From Kalmanozyma brasiliensis GHG001 (lineage: Eukaryota > Basidiomycota > Ustilaginomycetes > Ustilaginales), in the NCBI RefSeq assembly GCF_000497045.1, contig NW_015961958.1:248001-312000 (forward strand): 64,000 nt of DNA, read 5' to 3'. Of this stretch, positions 9,942 to 18,232 are shown in pieces (position 1 is the stretch's first letter; every line of letters starts with the position of its first letter). The notes beneath the pieces were generated by a model that worked only from the letters and a program-made list of their open reading frames with translations, was not told where the DNA came from and ran no database searches. The translations under genes and the position numbers were made by a program.

Positions 9942-12446
9942 CTAGTTCAGATCGCCTCCTAGCCAAGCGAATACCAAGAAAGCAACGCCATAGGGCGAGG
10001 CTAGTCTCTTCAATGCCCAAACGACCCTTCCGCTGCCCCAATACCTGCCTCCCTTGGCCAGCGTCGCCTTGTCGCTAGCGCCAAATCCACCCGCTCTCCT
10101 CGCCGTGTGCGCAGATGGCCCAGCCTTGCCGTTCCCTGTGACTAGACTGGAGCTTACTGGGTTGTTCAGAGTCCAGTTCTTCTTCATCTTGGCCTCGGGG
10201 GAGTCGGCTGCCCTGCGACGCGACGCAAGCGACATGAGCAGCGTGCGTTGGGCGACTGTGCTAATCTTGTCCGGGATGCTGATGGTCGGAGTAGCGGTAT
10301 TGGAAGAGGGACGGAGCTGCTTATCCACACCAGCAGCGGCACGAACAATCTCGTTGTCCAGCACCGGTTTGGGGATCTCGGGCAGGAAGGGCGCAACGAA
10401 GTAGGTATGCAGCAGGAGGAGAGGGATCGATGCCTTCGATGGGTCTAGCCCACCTGCGTGGAGCCGGTCGAGCTTGGCCGTGGATTGCGCGTGCTCGATG
10501 AGCAGGGTGAGGAAGCCAGGTCGCGTTGCGAGGCTGGGTTGTGGCCGCCTCGACCGCCCTTTCGCGCGCGTCGTTGAAGTCGCGCACTCTGTGCTTTCCG
10601 TTGAAGAAGGCGTTTCCTCCTTCAGCGGCGATGGTGAGGGGGCTGACGACTGTTGCGCTTTTCTCGCCTGCAGCGCTCGCGTGCTTGTGAGCATGGGCTT
10701 GACAAGGGTGTCCGTTGCTGGTGAACGTGATCTAGCAGCAACGAGGCGCAGAGGGTGTGGTGGCCGCGGAAGCATAGCCCGTTCGAAGATTCTCGACATC
10801 TGGTTTCCCGACTTGTTCGCCGCACGCAGGACGAGAAAGTCCGGGCGTCTTTGAAACGCTCTTCCGCCAAGCTGCTTCGCCCTGTCTGCTGCGCTGACCC
10901 TGGCACCCTTAACCACGGGTCGCCCTACCGTGCTGAAGCCGGTCGCACCAGAGTCTGGCTGACTGTGTGTCCTCCTTGATGCGGCACGAGTCGATTTGGA
11001 ATGGGACCGATAGCCTGGTTCGCGCTTGCCTTGTTCCCACTGCTTCCGCCCTTCGAAGATGACCACTCGCATCAGCTCGAAGGGTCGGCCAACCAGTTCG
11101 TACGACAACGCACCTACGGCGCCTCCAATCAGCAGAATGATGACGGCGACGATTCTGCCCTCAACCGTGCGTGACTGGTTGTAGCTGACGTCGGCGTCGT
11201 TTGCCGATCTCTGGCCATCTCGGATCCACCGTCCGATCTGGCCTGCGTCCTCGATGTGCATCTCGTCGCTACTCTCGGACCTATCATCGGACTTTCGTCT
11301 CCCGACAACGTTTGACCCTTCGTCCTGCTGCTGCGGCTGATCGACGGCTGGACCTCTGGGGCGTACGATGCCAAGTCCACCCGCGTTGAACCAGGCGCTG
11401 ACCCGGTCCACCGCCGTTGATGCAAAGAAGGCTCCTCTCCTTGACACCTCAAAGATGAAGAAGAAGCTGCCGAATCCGACGCTGTCACGAATGAGCGACA
11501 GTGCCAATCCGGAGCCGTGAACGCCGCCACGCCATCTCTTGAGACGCTTCTCCCACTCCTGACGCTTCTCTGGCGACATTGTGAATGTCTCTGCAACGCT
11601 CGCATTTCCGTTTCTGGCGTTCCTTATCGACGTGGTTGCAGGCTCTATGAGAGCGATGAGGCGGGCGCGCAGTGTCGGCTTTGGCGCACGCTTGGACCGT
11701 TCGATGGTCTCGTTTTGCACGTCCTGCACGAGCTTGTCGCGGGCGATGGCGGGGGCAAAGGGCAGGATGGCAGCCCGGAGGATGGCTCGCCAGGAGATGG
11801 TCGTGATCGGGTGTGCGTGACCGCTGTGATGGCGCGCATTGGACCTCTGAATGATGTATCGCACGTTGTCCAATGGCGCAGAGAGAAAGCACTGCGCTGC
11901 CCCCGCGACCGCCCCTGACGCCGTAACGATCCACAGCGGCGTCCACTTGGGCTTGGCTTCATCATCGACCACCTCGCCTTCTTCCGATTGCCCTACTTTC
12001 TCCAGCTTCTTCCGCTTTGCCTTGGCCAAGAGCCGACTCTCTGTGATGCTGTATGCTTCGAATAGCGTGAACCCGATGGCAGTGTTGAACAAGAGTGGAG
12101 GCAGCAGCAGATGCGGGATGAAGTTGGAATTCTCTCTACGAAGCAGCGTACGCAGGTATCTGAGACTGAGTGTGCGACCTTCTCGCTTGGCCATAGCTTC
12201 GAGAATCGTCCATGACGAGAGCTTGACCGGTCGGAAGAGACGGACAGGTCGTTTAAAGAGGAAGGCGAGAGTGCCAAAGAGCGCACGGATGACGGCGCCA
12301 CCAAAGGACTCTTGACGAGTAGGCTCGCGGGATCCAGATGGCTTGCTGGTTGAGTTGCGACGTTTGACCGCCTTCTTGGAAGGCTCAGCGTCCTTGCTCG
12401 TGGAAGGGCCCGCGGTCGCAGAGGTGATTGCTGAGGTCGCAGACAT
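9942..12446 (-). CDS. Enlarged, divergent mitochondrial-carrier-family protein
   Basis: An 834-residue protein with degenerate mitochondrial carrier repeats; its substrate is unknown. Carrier hallmarks: a PxD/ExxR/K signature PLDNVR at 191-196 after a glycine-rich helix (SGAVAGAAQCFLSA); an even-helix pattern SLIRDSVGFGSFFFIFE at 317-333; and a second signature PFELMR at 455-460 after a membrane helix (432-452). Ordinary carriers have about 300 residues. This one has charged or Ser-rich insertions at 140-168, 242-308 and 362-428, and a C-terminal extension of about 370 residues ending in a hydrophobic stretch (about 817-834). The frame is open to 12632, but the first ATG is at 12446. It diverges from the JTB-like gene across 309 bp. 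Substrate-site residues could not be aligned by eye, so it may be a non-transporting outer-membrane carrier relative such as the Ugo1 type. Confidence 0.72.
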   Translation of the reverse strand: MSATSAITSATAGPSTSKDAEPSKKAVKRRNSTSKPSGSREPTRQESFGGAVIRALFGTLAFLFKRPVRLFRPVKLSSWTILEAMAKREGRTLSLRYLRTLLRRENSNFIPHLLLPPLLFNTAIGFTLFEAYSITESRLLAKAKRKKLEKVGQSEEGEVVDDEAKPKWTPLWIVTASGAVAGAAQCFLSAPLDNVRYIIQRSNARHHSGHAHPITTISWRAILRAAILPFAPAIARDKLVQDVQNETIERSKRAPKPTLRARLIALIEPATTSIRNARNGNASVAETFTMSPEKRQEWEKRLKRWRGGVHGSGLALSLIRDSVGFGSFFFIFEVSRRGAFFASTAVDRVSAWFNAGGLGIVRPRGPAVDQPQQQDEGSNVVGRRKSDDRSESSDEMHIEDAGQIGRWIRDGQRSANDADVSYNQSRTVEGRIVAVIILLIGGAVGALSYELVGRPFELMRVVIFEGRKQWEQGKREPGYRSHSKSTRAASRRTHSQPDSGATGFSTVGRPVVKGARVSAADRAKQLGGRAFQRRPDFLVLRAANKSGNQMSRIFERAMLPRPPHPLRLVAARSRSPATDTLVKPMLTSTRALQARKAQQSSAPSPSPLKEETPSSTESTECATSTTRAKGRSRRPQPSLATRPGFLTLLIEHAQSTAKLDRLHAGGLDPSKASIPLLLLHTYFVAPFLPEIPKPVLDNEIVRAAAGVDKQLRPSSNTATPTISIPDKISTVAQRTLLMSLASRRRAADSPEAKMKKNWTLNNPVSSSLVTGNGKAGPSAHTARRAGGFGASDKATLAKGGRYWGSGRVVWALKRLASPYGVAFLVFAWLGGDLN

Positions 12447-12755
12447 GGTAGGCAAGGGGCCCCGGCCAGTCGACAGCGTCGGATCAGCGACAGCCTTCTG
12501 AGCGATGGCGTAGTCTAGCGCCTTGACGTGGTCATCCCGGACTCTTCTCGGTGTGTCAGCGGAAGGTGATGACCGTAGAAAGGGACCGCTAGACAAGAAG
12601 GTGGTGTGTGTGCTATCACAAGGACAACGCACGAGCCCCGTCAGCCAAAATTTCGCATTTCAGACCAACACGTCGATCTTGACGTGGACCCTGTCCATCT
12701 CCGTTCTTCCATCACCACCACCATCGTCATCACGCTCTACTCCTCACACAGCAGG
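12447..12755. promoter_or_regulatory. Divergent promoter region, carrier-like / JTB-like genes
   Basis: A 309 bp region between divergent start codons. An AT-richer patch lies near 12650-12665, and a pyrimidine/CAT-rich leader precedes the ATG at 12756. No other feature is recognised. Confidence 0.4.
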
Positions 12756-13616
12756 ATGAGGCGCTCAGCCCGACACAGACCATCCAAGCTGGCACTCACG
12801 CTGTCCCTGTTTTTCCTCAGCACGCTCGCCGCTTCTGCCGACACTTCCTCATCGACAACGAATCGCCGCACATGGAGACCAGACACCGAGCTGCCCGGAG
12901 CCAAATTCGTCCTCGGCGACGGCAAGAATGAAGGTACGAAGGTGAAAGGATACCAAGGAGAGTGGCCTTTGTGGTCTGCGGAAAGGGCCAAGGAGGCAGA
13001 TCAAAAAGCGAACGAGGCGGCACAAAAAGCCAAAGAAGCAGCTCCAGGCCCGAAGTCGACCGACACTTCCCCGGCTTCTTCGTCTTCGGCTTCCTCTGAC
13101 GGACACAAGAGCCCAGCGGCAGAACAAACGACCCACGTCTGCGCACCCATTGGCGAATGCGGACCCTGCCCGCAAGACGTCATCCATCTGCCCTACTGTC
13201 GACCGTACAACAACCGCCGCCGCGTCGCATGCAGCCCCGTCTCAGACCTCAACGACCCTAAAGCGATCCAAGCCGCACTCGACGCCGCCAGCACCGCCAG
13301 CACAACCGATGTCGCCGTCGAGCCAAAAGTCCTTCTCGGCCATGAAGCGTGCGGCAAGTCGGCAAGGCAAGAGGCGAGAGACTACTTTGAGATGATTGCG
13401 GTGATTGCGAGCTTGGCCATCTTCTCAATATGGGCTTTTATCCAGCGTCAGAAACTGCTCTTCAACAGGCAGAGCCAGCAGCTGCAGTCCCGAGTCACGG
13501 GTCGTCGCGAATCAGGCCCCCCACCTTCGAGGGTCGGCATGGAGTTCGGGGCAAGTTCCAAGGCGGCAAGAAAGAAGCGTGCCGTCCGCCTCGCTCCATC
13601 CTCTCTCGCTCGATAG
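12756..13616 (+). CDS. JTB-family-like type I membrane protein
   Basis: A 286-residue secretory-pathway membrane protein. What is seen: a signal peptide (about 11-28, KLALTLSLFFLSTLAASA), an Ala/Lys/Ser-rich stalk (75-125), a small cysteine domain with Cys at 129, 135, 138, 148, 159 and 199, one membrane span (about 212-230) directly after a Tyr-Phe-Glu, and a short basic cytosolic tail beginning RQKLLFNRQ. The order (CxPC motif, Pro/Tyr-Cys, a later Cys, a Ser/Ala-Cys before the span, then an RQ-rich tail) resembles animal JTB (jumping translocation breakpoint) proteins, a small family of poorly understood membrane proteins linked in animals to cytokinesis and mitochondria. The fungal protein is longer because of its stalk. 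The ATG at 12756 opens the signal peptide. It ends 63 bp from the converging small gene. The family call is by pattern only and should be tested. Confidence 0.6.
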   Translation: MRRSARHRPSKLALTLSLFFLSTLAASADTSSSTTNRRTWRPDTELPGAKFVLGDGKNEGTKVKGYQGEWPLWSAERAKEADQKANEAAQKAKEAAPGPKSTDTSPASSSSASSDGHKSPAAEQTTHVCAPIGECGPCPQDVIHLPYCRPYNNRRRVACSPVSDLNDPKAIQAALDAASTASTTDVAVEPKVLLGHEACGKSARQEARDYFEMIAVIASLAIFSIWAFIQRQKLLFNRQSQQLQSRVTGRRESGPPPSRVGMEFGASSKAARKKRAVRLAPSSLAR

Positions 13617-13679
13617 GCGCTCGCACACAGGTATCGAATGGGACTTAGTTTTCGATTAGCGCTTCAGTACGGTGCGGCT

Positions 13680-14315
13680 TCAAGCAGTGTTGGCAGTAGA
13701 CGCATCCCTTCCGATCTCGATCTCACCGACCTTGGCAGCGCCAGTTCCGCTCTCGGTACCAGTCGACCTGCTCACGGTCTCCAACAGCTCATTCGCATCT
13801 TTGCCGCCGGAGCTCCTGGCCTCTCCGCCGCTGGTGTGGCTGGCACTACCGGCGCTGTTGGCGGCGATCTTGCGCAGATCCGGCTGGGCCTTGTGCACCT
13901 CCTGGTTGCGCTCCTGTTGCATCTGATCGCGCTTCTCCTGGCCAGGTGTGGAGATGCCCTGTTCGGCACCGTTGAGCTGGCCAAAGCCGAGGGAGGAGGC
14001 GTTGGCAGAGGCGTCGGTGGGGCCAGCGATGTCGTCGCCCTCGCGTTGGGCCTGGAGAATCTCGCGTCGAGCATCGCGCTCGGCACCGATCTCGGAGCCC
14101 AGAGCGGCAGCACCGGAGGGGGCGCCGCCGGCCTTGTTAGGGCCTGCGGAGGAGCCGGGCAGCGAGTGCGAGGCGCGGTCGCCTTGAGCCTCGGCCTGCA
14201 GTCAATATCAACGAGAGGTGGCATAGGTGTCAGTAGGGCTGGAAGCGAGCATAAGGAGGCGGGGATGCAGGAGGACACCTACGACAGAGTGAGGAGCTGC
14301 TTCGGCACGAGTCAT
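13680..14315 (-). CDS. Small spliced hydrophilic, disordered protein of unknown function
   Basis: Gene model by hand: exon 1 14315-14283 (33 nt, ATG in AAAATGAC context), intron 14282-14196 (87 bp, donor GTAGGT, acceptor CTGCAG), exon 2 14195-13680 with TGA stop; 182 residues. I do not recognise the protein. It is hydrophilic, rich in Ala, Gly, Ser, Glu, Gln and Asp, lacks Cys, signal peptide or membrane span, and looks intrinsically disordered. It includes a helical, charged central stretch (GQEKRDQMQQERNQEVHKAQ), a composition reminiscent of LEA-like stress proteins, but no repeat motif proves that. Codon usage in exon 2 strongly favours C at third positions, like highly expressed neighbours, which supports real coding. 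The opposite strand is also open for 231 codons but gives no sensible protein. Tail-to-tail with the JTB-like gene. Confidence 0.62.
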
Positions 14316-14877
14316 TTTGGATATGGACGTTGATGTTGCTGTTCGTCGTAGCAAGAGGATGTGTGTGGACGTTGGAGGCCAGGGTCGACGATGGGTAGCT
14401 GGGTCTTATACACCTCGGAGCAAGCCTCAATCGGAAGAAAGCAGTCAAGCACGTCTTAGTCAGTCGAAGCAACAGAACGTCAAATGGCAGAAAGCAGACA
14501 CAACCCGAGGAACACTCGCCTCGTGTCGACCCGAAGTCTGTCTTCTGACATGAGCGTGTGAGCGTGTGACTTCATCGACGACTCGCTCGCCAAGCAGCAG
14601 CACGCCCTGCACACAGATGATTCATCTCGAGAGCGAGCTCTAATTCGACCAAGCAGCGAGGCTGTAGCCGAGAAACCGGAATTCTGACTGATGTTCTTCC
14701 GTTCCGCGTGCTGGATCTGACGTGACCGCCTTTCGCTGTGGAGGTTGACGTCAAGCTTCGCCTCGCTCAGCACACTCTCTCGACCGGGTTCAGCTGGCCA
14801 CCACGTGCAAGTCACACCATCAGCAGGTTGAGAAGTGGTATATAGCTCCAACACAGAGGCTACTGTACAAGCCTGTT
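14316..14877. other. Intergenic region, YME2 3' end to small disordered-protein gene
   Basis: This 562 bp region contains the YME2 3' flank and the promoter of the small gene on the same strand. Short ORFs are present but nothing recognisable. Confidence 0.4.
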
Positions 14878-17838
14878 CTACTCGGTATGACTAGCCAACC
14901 TCGCCTTGATGGCCGTATTCTGCGCATCGAGCTTCGAGATCTTGGTCTGCAACTCGGCCATCTTGGACATGAGGAATTCGGTCCTTGCTTTGGCCGCTTC
15001 GCTGGTGCTGATCGCCTGGCTACCCCCTCCGTTACCACCGAAGATGCCCCATCCACCACCATTCTTCTCCCCGCCCTGTGGCGGGAGGACTGCGCCGCTG
15101 GTGCTTCCCGCCCCGGAAGCAACCTTGAACGGCGACCCCTCACACATCTTGCTGATCTCCCCAATCTCGCTTTCGATCGTCCGAATGCTCTTCTCCGCCG
15201 ACTCGATCGAGCCGGTGTTGGCGAGCAGCGTTTGGGTGTCGTTGAACACCTTATCGCCGACCAACCGCGTGATCGCTTCCTGCATGACCGGTCGACCAGC
15301 ACGAATCGCACTCGGACGCCCATCGTGGTGTCTCACAGCCACGATCTCGGCCTGCTCCAACGCTTTGATCGCCCCCTCATTCCCCTTGAACTCGTTGTGC
15401 AGCAGGCCGTAGTAGCTCACCTCCCCTGAGCGGGCTAGCTTGGTGATCACCGTCCACGCTTGCGACCGCGTCCATGGCAGGGAGGAGGCTTCGGACGCGT
15501 CGTCGCCAAATGCGTTCTTGCGCAGCTCTACCACGGAACGTGAAATGATGTCGTGCACTGCAGATTCGACTGTTTGTCCGAGAGAGACTTTTTGCACGAG
15601 AGTCTCAAGGTCGGTGAGTCGACCACCGAGCTTGTCCACCCAGACAGCGGTGTCGTTGTCCAGCGTGGCGGCATACTGCGGTTCCGAAGGGGGACGAGGG
15701 ATGGGGTCGAAGTCCGACGTTGCCAATTCCGCCGCTGTCGCTCGAACAGGTGTGGCGGTGGAGCCCCGGATCGGACCAGCACTCGCAGTGCCGTTGGATG
15801 GAAGGGTGGGCAGTCGACCCATCCCGCGCAGCTTGTTGTACACGTAGCTGCGCGCCTTGTCCTCCTCGGCATCCGCCAGTGCGATGCCCTGGAAAGGCAC
15901 ATTGGGCAACGCCTTAGCTAGCTCCTTGCCCATCCCCACCGGATTGTCCGACACAAACACCACGTGCGCGATGCCGTTCGTCACCAGCTCCGCCGCCCAC
16001 TCGGCCAGAACCTGGTGCAAAATGGCTTGCTTGATGCCCTTGTGGTGGAACTGCTTGATGACGACCACAGGCGAGTCGAACGACTTCTTCTTGTGGTCGC
16101 TGGCGTCTTCGCCCGTAACGAGGCTTTTCACCGACTCGAGCGTGTTGTGTGCCAGAGCGGAGGCTTTTTCTTCCAGCGTCTCCTTCTCGTTCGATGCGTC
16201 ATTTTGACCCGGAGAGAGCGCGGGGGTGGGAGGTGTAGCGGTGGGCTTGTTCTTCTTCTCCGCCGCTAGACGAGCCTTTTCGGCTTTGGCGATGCGCTTT
16301 TGCGTCTGCTCGTTGATGTGGTTGAGCGCGTTGGTCGCGACACCGAGCATCTGCTTGAGCTGCGCATCTGTCGGAGTCGCGAATCCAGCCTTGGACCCAA
16401 TGAGACCCACCGCAGCGAGATCGATCATGCTGTTGATGCTGCTCAACCAGCTGAATACGGGCCAGTAGCCCGTCTCGGTAGCGAGTGCGTCGATGAGCAG
16501 CGAGTCGTTTTTGGCCGTCTTTGCGATGGCATCGCAGTCGATGACCAAGTGCTGCACATCGCGCGTGATCGCCTTGTTCACGAGACCAGACTTGCCAGAT
16601 CCACGCGGACCCGAGATGGTGATGAATGTCGACGGCTTTTCGCGGATCCATTCCTGAATCGTCTCTGCCGACTGACGACGCTCCCACCAGTCATCCACAT
16701 CGCCCTTGGAACTGCCGTCCGTATCCCGGAACAAGCCCACGGTGTTGCGCTTTAGCCACGTGTAGGCGCGGTACTCGTCGAGCGAGAACGTGTTGTGCAC
16801 CTTGCTCTCCACCATGAACTCGCGCACGGGGTCAAAGACGATATATGAAATACCACCGATGAGGAAGGCGACGAGCGGGAACACGAGGCGAGGGTGGTTC
16901 GAGATCCACTCCCACGCCTGTTTGCTGCGGAGCTTGCTGCGGAAGGTGATGATGAAGCGCGCTCCGTTGGGCAATTCAAGGCCGTGAGCGCAGTTGCGTG
17001 CGCTCGTGGCCCCACGGATGCGCGAGAAGGTGACGAGCGCTTCCGATGGCTTCTCCTTGACAATCGATACGATGCGGCCGTACGGACGGAGGGTCTGCCA
17101 GAGCTGCTCTTCCGAGGCATCGCCACCTTCGAGTTTGACAAAGATACGTGTGGCAGGGAAGATGTTCATGTCCTCGCGGAAGGGTTTGCCGCGGACGACG
17201 TGCACGCCTGGCGTGCCAAGGAAGAAGAGGACGGGGTTGAAGACACGACGCACGCCCGACTTGAGCCGCTTCTCGATGTTGTTGAGCGACTCTTCGCTCT
17301 TCTCGTTGGGATCTTCGCGGTAGGAGAAGGTGACAAAGGCACCACCGTCCTTCATTCGCTCTTCTGCGCCGATGACTTTGAATCCGTAGCCCACGCTCTC
17401 GTCAGGGGGCAAGCTGGCCTTGACGCGGTCGAGCACGGAACGCTTCTCAAGCGAAGCGAGCATGTATCGAATGTCCCAGAATCCCAGTCGGATGGGGAAG
17501 ACCGTGTCGAAGTAGAGGTAGCCAATCTTGCGAAAAGGGTCATTCTCGGTTTCGGTCACAGCAGCCTCTGCCACCTTGGCTGCTTCGGGCGATGTGGAAG
17601 CCAGCGCTGCGGAGGAAGACCATCGGAGGCCTGAACGGAGGGTTGCTGCATCAGAGATGTGATAGGAGCTCCTAATGGCGTGAAATGGCGACGAGGCGAC
17701 AGCTGTCGACAGTCGACTCGAACTGTGCAGGGAAGAAAGCGGCCTTGCTACGAGGGCTGACGAGGTCCGATACTGGAGTAGTGATGGCCTCGAGATAGGA
17801 GCACAGCGTGCCCGGCTCGATGCTCTTGACACATACAT
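14878..17838 (-). CDS. YME2: Mitochondrial inner-membrane Yme2/RNA12 protein (mitochondrial escape protein 2)
   Basis: This 986-residue protein matches Yme2/Prp12/RNA12, an inner mitochondrial membrane protein that affects mtDNA nucleoid structure and escape of mtDNA to the nucleus. What is seen: an Arg/Ser-rich mitochondrial presequence (1-50), an RRM-like domain facing the matrix (about 228-302), one membrane span (about 315-335, LVFPLVAFLIGGISYIVF), then an intermembrane-space NTPase-like region with Walker A GPRGSGKSGLV (410-420). The C-terminal RNA12 domain contains DNPVGMGKELAKALP and ends in a coiled coil after about 890. A Lys/Ala-rich insert and a Gly/Asn/Ser linker break the C-terminal half. 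Length is slightly above yeast Yme2 (850). The frame is open to 17868, but the first ATG is at 17838. Diverges from VPS11 across 394 bp. Confidence 0.92.
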   Translation of the reverse strand: MYVSRASSRARCAPISRPSLLQYRTSSALVARPLSSLHSSSRLSTAVASSPFHAIRSSYHISDAATLRSGLRWSSSAALASTSPEAAKVAEAAVTETENDPFRKIGYLYFDTVFPIRLGFWDIRYMLASLEKRSVLDRVKASLPPDESVGYGFKVIGAEERMKDGGAFVTFSYREDPNEKSEESLNNIEKRLKSGVRRVFNPVLFFLGTPGVHVVRGKPFREDMNIFPATRIFVKLEGGDASEEQLWQTLRPYGRIVSIVKEKPSEALVTFSRIRGATSARNCAHGLELPNGARFIITFRSKLRSKQAWEWISNHPRLVFPLVAFLIGGISYIVFDPVREFMVESKVHNTFSLDEYRAYTWLKRNTVGLFRDTDGSSKGDVDDWWERRQSAETIQEWIREKPSTFITISGPRGSGKSGLVNKAITRDVQHLVIDCDAIAKTAKNDSLLIDALATETGYWPVFSWLSSINSMIDLAAVGLIGSKAGFATPTDAQLKQMLGVATNALNHINEQTQKRIAKAEKARLAAEKKNKPTATPPTPALSPGQNDASNEKETLEEKASALAHNTLESVKSLVTGEDASDHKKKSFDSPVVVIKQFHHKGIKQAILHQVLAEWAAELVTNGIAHVVFVSDNPVGMGKELAKALPNVPFQGIALADAEEDKARSYVYNKLRGMGRLPTLPSNGTASAGPIRGSTATPVRATAAELATSDFDPIPRPPSEPQYAATLDNDTAVWVDKLGGRLTDLETLVQKVSLGQTVESAVHDIISRSVVELRKNAFGDDASEASSLPWTRSQAWTVITKLARSGEVSYYGLLHNEFKGNEGAIKALEQAEIVAVRHHDGRPSAIRAGRPVMQEAITRLVGDKVFNDTQTLLANTGSIESAEKSIRTIESEIGEISKMCEGSPFKVASGAGSTSGAVLPPQGGEKNGGGWGIFGGNGGGSQAISTSEAAKARTEFLMSKMAELQTKISKLDAQNTAIKARLASHTE

Positions 17839-18232
17839 GGTGCCGACCAAGTTGATGCCAAAGTCCACTTCCCTTGAGGAGCGATCGAGATGGTGGCCAT
17901 AAGGGAAGATGCTGAGTTGTCAAGGGCAGCAACAGCAGCTTCAGGGTCCATCAAAGCCTCCCTGTCTCAGTGCCTCTTCGCCTGTCAAGATCCACGGCGG
18001 CACGTCCGATAACGTCACTCAGCGTGCATCGGAAAGCCATTCGGATCATCCGCGTGGTCTGGCTGGTGCGTTGGAAATTTCGTAAGATGTTAGAGTGACC
18101 GATTCGAGAAGCCCCACGCTTCGACCTTGCCGAATGCACAGATCACGCTTCCCACACACCGCATCCTCACGACATCCATCCTAGCATTCCCTTCAGCCCC
18201 TGGCGCATCATAGCGTCGCTGCTCCAGAAGCA
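17839..18232. promoter_or_regulatory. Divergent promoter region YME2 / VPS11
   Basis: A 394 bp region between the start codons of two divergent genes. No recognisable coding, RNA or repeat feature. Confidence 0.4.

Noticed and set aside
13638..14333. A 231-codon plus-strand frame opposite the small disordered-protein gene
   Set aside because: Gly/Leu/Ala-rich shadow; the minus-strand spliced model gives a balanced, codon-biased product.
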